A DNA stretch of 64,000 nt. Source: Diprion similis (lineage: Eukaryota > Arthropoda > Insecta > Hymenoptera > Diprionidae). Position numbers and translations under genes: made by a program. Of the stretch, positions 38,592 to 52,212 are shown in pieces. The DNA is taken from assembly GCF_021155765.1 (NCBI RefSeq), contig NC_060112.1, positions 17,236,001 through 17,300,000 on the forward strand. Reading direction: 5' to 3'. Under the pieces are notes generated by a model. It saw nothing but the letters and a program-made list of their open reading frames with translations, did no database searches and was not told the origin of the DNA. Within the stretch, counting starts at the first letter, position 1. Each line of letters begins with the position of its first letter.

Positions 38592-38927
38592 CCCTACCAA
38601 AAATATTGATATGTCGAGTCATATAATGTTTTGAAAGAATTTAGCGTCTAATTTATCACATGATTTATCATGTGAATTCGCCAAAATGTATAAGAAACCA
38701 CATGATAATTCCCAAAAGCAGGAATCATCAGATATATTTGATCAAAATTTATATACTTCAGTAGTTCATCGGATGATTGTTGATGTACATATAGTACATC
38801 GGATGATTTGGCTTTTGTAATTTATTATATATTTTATCGAATTTACATAACCAATCATGTAATAAATTCCATGCGAAATTCGTTCAAAACATCATATGAT
38901 TTGACACACCAATATTTTTAGTAGGGG
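38592..38927. mobile_element. Near-palindromic MITE / foldback element
   Basis: The two halves are imperfect reverse complements along nearly their whole length. The left end, CCCTACCAAAAATATTGATA, pairs with the right end, which reads CCCCTACTAAAAATATTGGT on the opposite strand. Similarity continues through TCATATAATGTTTTGAAAGA and CAAAAG..AATCATC to a centre near 38770. There is no open frame that could be a transposase, so it would be non-autonomous. No clear target-site duplication was found, so the exact ends and superfamily are open. Confidence 0.75.
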
Positions 38928-41900
38928 TATTATTGGGATAAAAGCGCCCTACAGGTAGCACATCGATCTTTTTTCGCCAACACAATTTTGAAACTCGCAT
39001 AAATCGATCCGAGATACTCAACAGTAATGGAATGTTTCATCTCAGATTTTACTTTTTTTCCTTATTGTGTGGGTTCTGCCTGCAATAATCACGCCGTGTG
39101 ATTTGTTATTATCACACTCAATAACTTTCTCGGGGTCATTGATTCGACTCAGTTATTTGGCAATAAGATAATGACATATCTCAGCTGTATCTTTGATTCT
39201 TTTTTTTCGTGTAGCTTTAATTTTAAAAAGAAATATATTTGCGAAGCATATGTACAGTATGATTTATACTATATATAAATTTTCTTTAAAAAAATATTCT
39301 TTGATTGACTTAAAGATTCTACAGTACGAATTAATCTCGTCTGTTGTGCCGTATTATGTTTATTGTATCGAGCATAAAATAGTATTAAATCCATTTGAGA
39401 TCTGTCATCTCATCGGTTGAGTTGAATGTTGAAACTGGATATGCTAATAGCAGAAATAAAAAGCAAAACAGTATGAAGTTACGGAGCATGAGATTATAAT
39501 AAATTTTCCAGACGAACCTCATGTAAGGTCAAGGTAATGGTTTTTCTTTTCACCTCATGTGGGATAAGACTGGAAGTTTTAAAGATGCTTTATTCGTGGG
39601 ACCGTTTTTTAGTTCCCGTTCAACTTATTCTTTCACATAGTTTTATTGTGAATCAGGAACATTGATCATCTAACGAACAGTTGAAAAAGTCATCTCAAAG
39701 TAATTGTATTCATATAATCAGATGCATAGATAGAATTATCCTAAACTGAACCGTTATTTCAAAAAATTTGCTACATTTGTAATTTGACTCGATGGCCTTT
39801 CTGAAGCAGGGCAATATCCCAATCCTTCGAACGCGCAGGCAGTATTCCGTTGCTGTTTCCTAGCATTTAAAATCAGAGCGAGAAATAGAGATAGAATTAA
39901 TCGACAACCTGTAGGGCAACGTATAGACACTAGGCTGCCGCCCGTACATAACGGGGAGTATAACCATCGCAGATCGCGAGACAATTCATAAACAATAATC
40001 AGGCGATTCGACGTCAGCCAGTCTTGATTGACTTGTTGTTGGAAGATGACGTTTTCCAGCGTGAAAAAGTATTCATGTGTCTTACGGCAATAGATGAGTT
40101 TTTATAGAATTCTCAATGTCGAGTAAGATTAATATGCATATATTACGCAAGACGTTTTATGAGCTGTGGAATCGCCCAAATACCGTGATTATTTAATCGG
40201 TCTCTGAATGATATAATGGAATTACCTCGAATCCACTTAATCAACCAATTAATTATATCCCGCCCAATTAAATTTATCGTGCTCGAATTATTAACTTAAT
40301 TCAGTAATTACTGTAATTAAAACACGTTTGAAATTTAAGCATCGCAATTGTACCTGAACTATAACTGGATTGTTCAATTAACAAATTGATTTATAACTTT
40401 GTTTATATTGGAATTAAATTAAGTCCGAAATGTATGATAATTGCTGATTGGATACATTTCAACGAAATAAGCTCATTTGCTCATTTCTCACTCAGATTGT
40501 ATTATATTCAAGTCTAGAAGAATTATCTGCAGTGCACAAAGTTTTTTGTAAAATTGTAGTACATTTAAAACACTAATAAAAAATGCAAATAAAAAGTATT
40601 TGGAAATTATGAGTATCTTTTATTCAAGAAATGACGTAACAGAGCGAGTCTCATTTGCGAAAACAAGTCCTACGTTACTTACCGAAAAAAATAGCAACAG
40701 TCACGCATAGCAATTATTGTACATACACAGCAAAATTGCTCGGCCTGACGAGATTCGCCGGATGCCGAGCTGTCAGACCCAGCGAAGAGCTGGACGGTAT
40801 TCAAGTAATTTCCCCTGTCATATATTTTGACATGAAAGAAAAATCCCAAACATTATATAATAGGCAAGAATTAAATTTGATCACTGTATTGCACCTACAT
40901 TGAATCTACTTAGTTTTGAATTAAACAAAACCGTAACCTTTAGCTTATGCTAATTAGGCGAATAATACGAAAATAAAATACTTTTCGTCGACTTGCCCAC
41001 ATGTATATGGCAACTCAATACACTCATATACCTATGAATGGTATAAGTTAAGAGAAAAAAAACCTTTTTTCCAGTGATAACCTTACGAGCGTGATCATTA
41101 AATAAATGTGTGTACCAATTAGCAAAAAATAAAACCGTAAATCGTCCATCACGCTGTTCTACTTATAGCGTCTAGCGCCCGAGTTTTTTGACCGTAATTT
41201 GCCTTTTTAATTGTGCACTTTGAGGCTCCCCGACATAAGTTAAGGCCATGCATGTATAATTTTAATAATAATTCGTGTACACGCATCGGTATAATAAAAG
41301 GCGTAATCGCAACGGCGTGATAACGCACCACTAAAACGAGAAAGACACGTGCTCGCAACACGATTACGGTTTGTACACACTTAGAGCTATTATTAATGCT
41401 GTAAACGAAGTTCATGTAACGACTGCCGAATAAATCAAATGACCCAAAACTGACCGACGGCGCGGATAGATGAATAAAGTTGAGAGACGAAAAATCAGGC
41501 GATACGACACGTCTTTTTTCTTGCGCAATGTGATGAAAGTATATGTAACAAGTCCAGCATCGCAGTATCGCACCAGCAGATAACAGCATGCTCAATGCAT
41601 TATCAGTTTACAGTCTTAGGCTTAACCAAGGGTTGCGGCGATACGGATCGGACCAGGGATCGTAAAAAAGATGAAGTGTTTTTTTTGTGAAAGAGGAATT
41701 GCTTCGGCCAAATCATATTTCTTACGTAATGCAGATGGAAACCAAAATTAAACTCGTTCACGAAATTCTTTGGGAATTTCCGCGTAAATATCCACGCGGA
41801 ATTGGCAAACACCAAAATTCTTAAAAGCTATTTCATCCAAGTCTAGCTGGCCATGACTTACAGTAATTATGCTGAAGGAGTTATCGTTTTGTTTTCTTTT

Positions 41901-42247
41901 TTTTTTTTTAATTGTAGCCAGTAATCCGCGAATTTCAACTAATTATAAGTTAAGACAAATTCTTCAACTTTTCCAATCTGCGGTCTTACAGCTTAAATTT
42001 CTGCGGCGTTAAATAGCATTCGGTATAAGAATTCGGTAGAGAAAATTTGAAAATATACTATATTATTAAGAAAAAAACAAAACACTCTCTATGTATCCAC
42101 AACGCATTTTTTGTATTTGCAATTCCAGAAGTCGTTCTCCTATCAGTATCTTACTTTATTTCAGAAGCAACAAGTATGAACAAAATGGATGAAAAGGAGA
42201 TGAATTTTACCTAACGATAATAAATTTGTGTCTGTTCCTTTTGATAA

Positions 42248-42271
42248 GGGAAAGGGGGGGGGGGAGGGGGG
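42248..42271 (+). repeat. G-rich tract
   Basis: Runs of 3, 11 and 6 guanines are separated by AAA and A, in otherwise AT-rich DNA. It could fold as a G-quadruplex, since the long run can supply two G-tracts. Confidence 0.8.
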
Positions 42272-44042
42272 AGCAGACTCCGCATGATGCAGTCAAGTTA
42301 TAATACAGCTTGTAAATATGTACGTACAATTTGTCAGAATATTCCACGTATATACTGGCTTGTACGCTTACGATGCCTGCTAGAAAAACTCGCGAACAAC
42401 TTATCTGCTCTTCCAGTTAAAAAAAATTCTGGAAACTCCTCACTGTCTCATATTATATTTGTTATCAAATGGTGGCACTCTCACTTACATCGCGTGTTGC
42501 TTGTTTGCCTAGAAAGTGTGTTTACCGAGCTGATTCATTGGCCCGAGATAATGATGTTGGCTATTGTAATAGTATGAAAAGTATAGTGCATCGGTACATA
42601 CTATATATATATACAATTGAGTACAACTATAATCGATCCAAACGAGATATGAAAAATGTCGTGATAGTGCACTTTCTACATATGAATGCACAATTGGATT
42701 GTCAATGAATGAAATTACCCGGGATTGCGTATATTGCAAATTTATATTACAGCGTGGTAATCCACGGCTAGGCGAGATAACAGCTCTTGAGTGAGTGTAG
42801 TGGCTGGTGCAGCTCATTAAGTAATAACAGAGTGTTTTTATCGATCCATTGTACAAACGATTGACTGCATGCAGTTCAAGAAAACGTTGGTGTTATCACG
42901 AGACAAAAGTTTTCTCGTCTGGCTGCGATAGCGCATTCGAGATCCCCGCTCCCGCGTGTAAAGAGGGTAAAACGTAATATCGGAATTCCCTGCAAGTGTG
43001 TATGGGTTATACATTATACACAATGCATTAGTATTAGTGCGCCGGTGGCGCTAATGCCAATCATCTAGCGCCACGCAGTCAGAAACGTCTTCTAGATTGC
43101 ATCAGGTTTTCTATACGATAATGCGAAAAAGCCAACTATAATTATCGCCGGGTTTTCTGATCAAGCGAATGCCGCATCCATAATTCATACCTGAGTCCAT
43201 CCACGTGGTAATCTGAATTAGTTTCCCTGCCGAAAATGAAACTCTCAAATTTTTTGCAAAATCGAATATTTCATAGCAACAAGAAAATGTCAATAGAGAA
43301 AACTAAAAATCTTTCCACCTGCAAAATGGTTTTAGTCTTGATTAAAAAATATTATAAAGATGATTTATTCATTGAGATTTTTGCTAATAATTCTAGCAGT
43401 CATGGAGTTTTTATACGAAAACAAGAGAGTGCAACGAGACGTTGAAAAAGCAATACGATAAAGATATTTTTTTTTTATAACACTTGTAAACATCCTTAGC
43501 AGAGTGGCGTCAGTCTTCTGACGTGAATGCATTTCCTGGATGTTGGAATAGTTATGGCTGAGAATTGTTTAGGGTGGAAGAATAAAAGACGAAAGAAATG
43601 AAAAATAAATATGAACTACAGATAAAAATGTGATGTGAATTTTCCTCGGTAGCGCAATCGTTTCTCATGTCTGCGGAGGTCGTCGAGGTTTTCACCCAAG
43701 GGTCATCCTAACGAGGAGGTTATCGCGTCTCAGAAAAAGGGGAGATTTTTGTACGAAGACACAGAGATTTGTACAACAGCGCACGCCGCTGGATACGCAG
43801 TCGATTCAGAGGAGTCGATCTGTGCCCAAGTGAGGTAAAAAGTGACATTGTAAGAGAATAATTATTAAAAATAGGCATTCGGAGTAGAACATTAAATAGG
43901 CACACAGAGAAAATTGAAATACCAGTTGATCAAACGACAGTCGTAGATTCGAATAAAAATCATTAACAATATAGGACGAAAATATTTTCCTCAGAAGTTT
44001 CAATTTGCTTGCGGCAGGTATATTAAATCAAGTGGAATCGAC

Positions 44043-47000
44043 ATGAAGGAACAGTTCAAAATAAAGCCCGCGGGGTTTGAAGTTAATAGTAATATAATAA
44101 AGAAGAAAAGTCACATGATTTCGAAAATCTGGTTCATATTATTTTTCGCTGGAACAACAATACTAAGCCTTGGTTTGGCGGTTGTTTTTTGGGGCACAAG
44201 TACGTTTCAGAACGCGATACTTTCGCAATTGGAACTGAAAAATGGTACGCAGACTTTCGAGTGGTGGGAACGACCCCCAGTACACCCGATGCTGAAGGTG
44301 AGAATATTCAATTACACGAACGTGGAAGCGTACAAGACTGGAAACGCGTCTAAACTTCTTGTCGAGGAGGTCGGACCGTACATTTACAAGGAAATAATGA
44401 CCAGAGTAAACGTCCGTTTCAACGAGAATGGCACCGTGACTTACCAGGAAAATGTAACCCACGAATGGATCGGGGGGCGACCCGATACTGAAATAATCAG
44501 GGTTCCGAATCTGCCGCTTATAATGGCCGTTCAAAAAGTGAAAGACATGAACTACTTCACGCAAGTATTTGTCACGGCAGGTCTAAGCATGCTGGAAGCC
44601 GAGCCCTTCAAGCTGCTCACCGTGAAGGAATACCTTTGGGGCTACACCGACAACCTGCTCGAGACGGCGCATAATATTCCCATGGCCACCGAGGTAGAGG
44701 ATAAGGTCGGGATGTTGATGAAGGTGAGTTGACTGGTTCCCGGCAGAGCACTGCAGCTTCACTTAACAGGACCGTTATTCAAGCTTGAAGATGCAACGCG
44801 TATCGTTCACTTGATTACCCCCTTGACTGGCAAGGACGTCTATAATATAGACGTCCTCTAAATATTTCATGAATATCTTTGAAATGACTTGACCAATCGT
44901 CTTGAAAGTTGTTACTTAGGAGTTTTTTAGGTCGTTAAATTCATATTTGAGGTCAAATTTTCGAAGGTCAAAACGGCCGATCCAATATGGCGGATGAAAA
45001 GTTAAAATTTGATCAAATCTGTTCGAAATATGCTACTCAGGGGTTTTCAAGGTCGCTGATTACAAAACTCAAATCAGATTTCGAAAATTCAAGATGGTGG
45101 ATCGAATGTGGTGGACGAAAACTGTTTCAACTGGATTCGATGAGATTTGAACTACTTGCTCTCTACATTAGATCCACTAACTTGAATTTTTTAAATTTAA
45201 TTTCAGATTCGTAATCAGCGGCCCTGAAAACCCCTGGGTAGAGTTTTTTGACCGAATTAGATCAAATTTGAACTTCTTGTCCGCCGTATTGGATCAGCCA
45301 ATTTGAATGTCGAGATTCTTATGTGAAATTCAAATTCAGCGACCCCAAAAACATTAGTATATACAGTTTAATAAAGATAAATTAATATTTTACCGCGGCC
45401 AGAAATGGCACGTAAAGTGAGTTTCGCTGTGCCAGTCAAGAGGTTACACAATTATTGTATTTTGCAGAGGGCCGGACTCTCCAAGGATCGTATCACTGTT
45501 CATACCGGAAACGGCGACATTGACAAACTCGGTTTGTACGAGGAACTGAACGGCGTCAAGAGTCTAAGAGTCTGGGGTGATGAGGAGTGTGATAAAATTG
45601 AAGGTACAGACGGCAGCATGTTTCCCCCGAATATCATTCGGGACCTCGATGCCCCATTAGACATCTACACCCGAGATATATGCCGGAAACTTTCACTCAA
45701 GTTCCACAGCACGAATACCTCCTTTGGGATCCCATCTCTAAGGTAAGAATCACCGATTAGGTGTTTTCGTCCCATGTTGCCGATAAACGATAGTGAGTCC
45801 CAAACACACGGTTATCAACACCTAGCGTTTGTGGAGTAAGGCATTACCACATTTATCGTGACACGTACGATAAGCGTGGGAGTATATACTCGGCTTTGTT
45901 TATTCAAGTATTTTGACCCGATTTGACGCAGGTACAAGCTGGCCGAAGACGTCTTCACGGCATCCAGCACGGAGAACTCCTGCTTCTGCGAGAAGACTGT
46001 CCAAGATTCGAAACGGACGATTCAGTCATGTCCACCGGCGGGAGTTTTCAACGTGTCAGCCTGCCAATCCGGCGTGCCATTGTTGATCTCGTTTCCCCAT
46101 TTTTATCTCGGAGAAAAAATCCTCTTGAAGAATGTCGATGGTCTGAATCCTAATGCCGACCTCCACGAAACTTATCTCGACGTACATCCGGTGAGTGGAA
46201 TAATTGTCACATCAATGCTTGACTTCATTGCCAATTATTTAAATGAGGTTAGAGATTCTCGGAATCTGAAATTATGGAAAAACAAGTTTAAATATTTGTG
46301 AAGCTTGAATCTAATCTTTATTCGCTGATCCGTGAATCGTACGAGTGCTGTCGCAACGAGGCAATAATTTGAACGACCGCTAACGAAGCGTAACAGAACC
46401 CAAGACCTGATGTCTAATCTCAATGACTCATGTCATGATTTAGTCTATGTTCAATGCAAATTCATGGTCGCGTACAAATGGTCCAGAATTTTCCCATTCC
46501 GTCGCGTTTAGACTGGCTGCTCAAGGAACATAGATTAAATTTATTATTAAATAAATAAATAAAGCTGTTTATTGTCCATCGCGATATTCTGCTGCTAAAC
46601 ATAAAACGATTGTTTACACTGACCGACTTGAGTGTACCGCGAATAACTATTGATCACATCGTCGCGAGTGACGCATAATATAATCGACAAGCCCATTTGA
46701 TGTGTGGTTGAGAAATATTTATAGGACCCTTGAACGATGCGCGTCGAGTCGGCAAAATCGTGATTCCGACAGCTTCGTATTTTCCGCTCGAGATAAAAAG
46801 CAAAGTTAAATACTTATACAAGATTTTCTCTCGAAACAACAACCATGCAATAAATAACACGCGTATGGAATGATCGAGGCGCGCTTCAAATTGACTAATT
46901 ATTGACATTCGCCGGATCAAGTATTATTACGGCTCTGCAGTTTTATGGAGGAATGTCATGACTCGACGATATCAACCGGAAGCCGTATTGGCAAAGGAAT

Positions 47001-47669
47001 TACTTGTTTTGCAACAATAAAAAAAAAAAAAATCATAATTCCCAACAAGACCCAGATCATGCATTTCAATTTTCGAACGCAAGATGTCAGTTTCTAAAGT
47101 CACGCGAGGACTTTTTCTGCCTCTTATTTCATCACCATGCATACGAGACGGATGTTTGATTATAGAAATATTATTACAACGTCGAGAGAGACATTACGAT
47201 TTGGTATACCGAAAAGGGGAAAACGGAAAGCGCGAGTTCTGTCTTTTGCAACCGCGTGACTTGAGACGTGCCTCGCAAAAACCCTCTCATAATATAAAAA
47301 TAAATCCATCATGACCCGAAGATTTTGTTCTCCTCTTTACAGCGTATCGGTACACCGATCGGTGGCTGGTCCCGAATGCAACTTAATCTCCAGGTGACCG
47401 TAGTCCCGACGGTTCCGGTGCTGGATCTACTGAAAGATGGGATGATCCTGCCGATGTTCTGGTTCGAGATAGGGATCGACTCGATGCCGGAAGTGATTTT
47501 GGGCATACTGAAACAGGCCTACTTTACGGCGGACACGGTCGAGACTACATTCAAGTGGGGTAGCTTGTTGTGCACGGTTCTATCGACGTGCGCATTGGCC
47601 TTCATGGCGAAGAAGTACAGTTCCTCTATTCAGCTGACGCGCAGTGCTACGTTACAACGACTTACGTAA
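44043..47669 (+). CDS. CD36/SCARB-family scavenger receptor, 4 coding exons
   Basis: CD36-class proteins are two-pass membrane receptors with a large lumenal or extracellular domain that binds or passes lipids, lipoproteins, carotenoids or pheromones. Exons are 44043-44723, 45468-45742, 45932-46190 and 47343-47669, with GT-AG borders and a continuous frame of 513 aa, the usual family length. TM1 spans about residues 27-49 (FILFFAGTTILSLGLAVVFW). Family landmarks include WWERPPVHP, VEEVGPYIY, FNENGTVTY, LLTVKEYLWGY, EGTDGSMFPP, the CFC motif at residues 336-338, LLISFPHFYLGE, MQLNLQVTVVP and MFWFEIGIDSMP. TM2 is at about 477-494, followed by a short cytoplasmic tail. Several NxT/NxS sites are present in the ectodomain, as expected. 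The first coding exon is unusually long and uninterrupted. Substrate cannot be deduced. It is tail-to-tail with a second CD36-family gene. Confidence 0.92.
44833..44857. repeat. Perfect hairpin
   Basis: The 11-bp arms AGGACGTCTAT and ATAGACGTCCT are separated by 3 bases, inside intron 1 of the CD36-like gene and just left of the larger inverted-repeat element. Confidence 0.8.
44905..45365. mobile_element. Foldback element with internally repeated arms
   Basis: This lies in intron 1 of the CD36-like gene. The left arm (about 44908-45128) and right arm (about 45145-45362) are imperfect reverse complements; for example GATCCAATATGGCGGATGAA on the left corresponds to GATCCAATACGGCGGACAAG on the opposite strand at the right. 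Each arm also appears to contain two diverged tandem units of roughly 90 bp, each with a GGTTTT..AGGTCGCTGATT-like block and a GATGGNGGATC-like block. No transposase frame is present. It looks like a non-autonomous element. Confidence 0.7.
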
Positions 47670-49916
47670 TGCACTAAACGAGTTTGGAGCCGAAAGCATT
47701 AGTGGCGAAAATAATAGCCCAGCAGAAAGAGTGATACGGCGAAATGGTTTTAGCTTGGCACTAAAAATTACAACTACCTGTAAATCCTCGTAAGCTTAAC
47801 GCGATTTTAACGGTCGTTCTGCGCCTAAACTGACCAGATAATCTATACGTTGAAGGGAAGTCGCTCAGGCGGCAGATAACCATAATGTCGTTGAAGGTCG
47901 ACCCTTGAGCGAATAGTGCTTTTTGTGTCGGATTCATTTCACTGCTCAAGATTTTTTCGAAGCGGTCGCTTTTCCAGAGTGGAAAATTGGACTTCTGCGA
48001 ATACGTTTGGAGAAAGGGAAAGAAGATTCTGGAACCGATGGGTTTCGGGTGATAAGATAATCGTTGACCAACTGCAGACAACTAATTTTATCGCCCCGAG
48101 AAGTAAATTTTTAAATACACGAGCAGCTCTTATACATATATACCTGGTCGAAAATCTGTAGCAAAGAAGCAACTAGAATTTCGTTTAGCTCAGCTCAGTA
48201 TTTCAAATATAAAAATATATATATCGCTAACAAAGAATGTTATTTATTCACGTGTGCTAACACATATACATATACTACAGTCTGGATTGTTTCATTTTTA
48301 TTTTCGCGTAGAAAGGAAATTGTTTAGTGTTTTTTTTTTCAATTTCTAACAATGCAGACTTCAAGTTGACTTGTAGTTACTCATTCCATCGTTTTCTTCT
48401 TTACTTTTTTTGTTTTTTTTTTTGTCGAAAAGTATTAATTTCTCTACGTACGGTTGTATCTTACTTAAAATCTACCTTTTATATTATACACTAGATTTAA
48501 AATTGGAGTTATCACGTTCGAAGCTGATCACTCGCCTTCGAATCCTGCACGACGGTGAAAACTATCGGTTATAATTAGCAAACGATTAAGAAGTAACCAC
48601 TCGTTTTCATAACTGGCGGCATAGCGTTTAAACTCCGAAAATCGCGAGGACGGTTATTTCACGTTTATAAGGCTGATTCTTCGGGCATGTTAATCATTAC
48701 AAGCATGACGAACCGAGAAAATTTACTATAAAATTGCGACATCATCATGTCGTAATTAAGTTGTTACTAAGTTTTATTGTTTTTCTCGTTACTGTGAAAC
48801 AAGTCATCATAACGTTTTTATAAAATTGTTCATTTATCAAAAACTGCATGTCAATAGCTGACGCTATTTAATTATACTCTCGACAAAGCTGCAAACATCA
48901 TCGTGTCATGATTATTATTATGCATTATAATACGCACGTGGTTGATAGATCGATTTTTCGGATCAGCACCTCGCGCTTTTTCATGCGTATGTGTGGTTAT
49001 AAGGTTCCTTCCCCTTTTTTGATCATGTACGCGGCGCCTCGGTACTGTCAAACAAGATTATATCCCGTGGTAAACTGGCAACTGACGGTTTGTTGAGGAA
49101 ACTGACCGATAACCCCACGACATCGGGGGTGCAGACGCGTGTTTATCTTTACGAGAAAGGCGTGGAATTTTTCATTCATTCAATACCGTACGACATTGTA
49201 AGTTATGTACGTTAGTATATAACGTCTGCAGAAAGGCCAGTCACGAGTTTTGAGAATTAAGAATAATAATTCGTATTAAGAATATTTGATATGTACTATA
49301 TGTAGAAATAAAGTTATATAATGTGTATATAACACTGCAGCATGGCAATTAGTGGCTGATATCAGAAATGGCCAGTTACAATTATTAATATACCATGATT
49401 ACTTACGTTAATTGTTATTCATTATTGTTGTTGATATGTTGTTATATTGTTAAACTTCTTAGAAATTTAAGAAAATTAAAAATTAAAAATTATGTAATAT
49501 ACTTATAATTCGTGTGTTAAATTTTATGTACCTTTACATGTATCTATATACGGTTGATACAAAAGAAAAAAAAAAAAAAAATTAAAATTTATATACTTAT
49601 TGTATCTGTTAATTATTGTATAAGTCTGTTTATAGACATTTCATACGTATATGTATATAGATAAATTATTCAACTGATAATAAATTCAATCCTCATACAC
49701 GCATATGTGTATACTATAATATAAATGTTTATACTTGTTGTTGCAAATTCGTTTAACTCTTTCTATCTCATACATTTATAAATATATAGTAATCTGAATA
49801 CTGGATACATACGAAAATATAAACGTGCATCTTTTTATAATACGCGTGGCATACTGTCGTGTTTGAGCCAATGCAGCGTGAGTGTGCACGAACCGGATAT
49901 ATGTACATATTCATAT

Positions 49917-49934
49917 ACATATATATATATATAT
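49917..49934. repeat. (TA)n microsatellite
   Basis: About nine TA units within a longer stretch of TACATA-like words. Confidence 0.7.
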
Positions 49935-52152
49935 GTGCATATACATAACGAACGAAGTAATTACCTGCATATCATACACGACTATTTGGCATATTTTGAT
50001 TTTTATTGTACAAAAGTATGTATAGATATATTAAATTGAGCTACTTAAAACTCGATTGTCTAAGATATATATATACATATATGTAATATGTATACATGTA
50101 TACACGATGTAGGTACTTAATAAAGTAGAATACATTAAAATAACAATATATGTATAATAATATTACAACGTAAAACATGTACAAAGAAATAATAATAATT
50201 ATCATAATATTGCAGTATAATAATTTTGTCAATATAATTACATTGAATCAAGTGGTTTTGTCACTCTACTTTCTCTTACGTATTGCAAGTATTTGTCCTT
50301 GATCGCATTTCTCGTGTGATTACACATATGAACTTAATCATCCCATCATTTTTCTGTATTTTGTACGTTATACATAGACGATAAGGATCTCACAGATATT
50401 TTCTCCCTTGCAGAATCGTGCAACGTGTAAACTACGAACGGTATATTAGTTGTAATAACGCGTTGCTGCACCAGACGTTAGTACAAATATAAGTACAACA
50501 CAGTGATTGAGTAATTACAACACGTAATATTGTATAATAACAGCTGTCCCTGGACGGATTAAAGTTTGTTAAGAAAATTTTAAACTGCGGTATGTTATAT
50601 ACAGATCTTAAGATCTGCTGGAATTTGCTTGAGAAATTGAACGAATGAGAGAAAAGAGATTCATTTATATAAATTATCTTATACCCGATGTGGTTACAGT
50701 TGCACGCCTAATTTATATTTCTACGCGTATGTTATAACTATACTTTGCGTTGCATTTCTTCTATACTATATTTACCACCATATACGTATAAATATAATAT
50801 ATGCCTAACGAAATAGACACTAATGTTCCGTCTACTTCGTTGGATATTGAGCGTGATATGTGACTAATATACGTGCTTAAAACGCTACCGAACTAATAAT
50901 TTATGGTAGAATATACATAATCGTAAAACAAGTAATACATACGATAATATACGAAAAAATAAATTTATAACAAAATTATAAGCAAACGCGCGTTTTATAC
51001 ATGCTTGGCTTATAACAATCAAACTTGTTTTCTCGTCTTCCTCCGCCTCTCAATATCTCGGACAAACATTCTGTTATTCCCTGCAGCTATGCGACATATC
51101 CAATATTCTTGTCTGACAAATATTTAGTCCGAGCCTTCGGTATAATTATAAATTGATCAACTGGTCGATTCTGTCGTAAAAACATACGAAATATTCGATT
51201 AATGGTCAGAGCTGCGAGCAGATTAAAAGACAAGTCGACTTTATACCTGCTTGCCCAATACAAGTTCCGCTTCGGACGAGCTAAGAATAAAATACGTATA
51301 ATAACCATTGTAACACTAAATTACCAAATGTTAAATTTCACAGACAATTTCAGATACACCTATGGCGACTTCTTCGTGCTTTAAAACGGCCAGGTTATAA
51401 AAATATCAGTTGAATATTGTATTCGTATACACTGTGTAGAAACTGTCAAAGCGTGGTCAAGGATTTTTCGAACCATCTCAAATTTTGTAAAAAAAATTAC
51501 GTACTTTTCATCTATAATTGAATATACATGGAATGCCTTTTATCTATCGTTCGTGAAATTTTCAAGCATGTAATTGATTTTCACAAAATTTATTTCGTTT
51601 GTAAGATTATATTTACAAAAGTCGTTCGTTCAACTTATTAATTTAATCGACAATTTACAAAGATTCTTCGTGCGTTACAGCTCGCGTATCATAATTACAG
51701 TAAAATTGTTTAGATAAAAATTTGAAGGCACGTTCGGTCAATTCGGATTTAAAAGATTAATAAACTTAATAATAATATTAATAATAACAACAATTCCCTA
51801 AAACGAAGACTTTCTACTATTACGCGACTATAGATATAACGTCGACATTGCTTTCATTACATGCGATGCGATTGTTACAGGAAATAAAATATCTACTACA
51901 TTATTACAATTGTCAATTGCGAGTGCCAGACTCTCTGCGTTCTCGTTAAACGCTCCATATTGGTATTATCGTGTTTAATTGTCTCCTATCATATATAACT
52001 ATCTGCATGCGTATGATACATAAAGATTTGCAGTAGTTACGAAATTTGTATTACGCAATATGTACATTATGAGAACGTGAAGTGAGACAATTAATGCGAA
52101 GAAGATTGGTGAAAAGTATAACCCAGGAAATAACAATAATATTAGTAATAAT

Positions 52153-52154
<2 letters not shown>

Positions 52155-52198
<44 letters not shown>

Positions 52199-52212
52199 GA
52201 TAGATAGATAGA
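52155..52212. repeat. (AAT)n and (GATA)n compound microsatellite
   Basis: About fourteen AAT units are followed by three GATA units. The tract lies about 270 bp past the stop codon of the minus-strand CD36-family gene, so it is probably in its 3' UTR or just beyond. Confidence 0.85.

Larger units (their letters stand above)
36452..44042. other. 7.6 kb region without a supported gene
   Basis: The left end should hold the promoter and 5' UTR of the ankyrin gene, and the right end (about 43.4-44.04 kb) that of the CD36-like gene. Between them are AT-rich sequence, a transposon-like palindrome (38592-38927) and a G-rich tract (42248-42271). Open frames such as plus 37151-37354, minus 41149-41595 and plus 42284-42577 have no domain, splice-linked partner or coding signature that I can recognise. 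Unannotated non-coding RNA exons cannot be excluded. Confidence 0.5.

Noticed and set aside
41149-41595. 148-codon minus-strand ORF
   Set aside because: No domain, no splice partner and mixed composition; long enough to be noticed but within what chance can give in 64 kb.
43503-43560. AGCAGAGTGGCG resembles the 5' end of initiator tRNA-Met
   Set aside because: Only the first dozen bases match; the anticodon arm, T arm (GGTTCGAATCC-like) and 3' acceptor strand are absent.
44987-45214. 75-codon plus-strand ORF
   Set aside because: It lies wholly inside the foldback element in a CD36-like intron and follows its repeat units.
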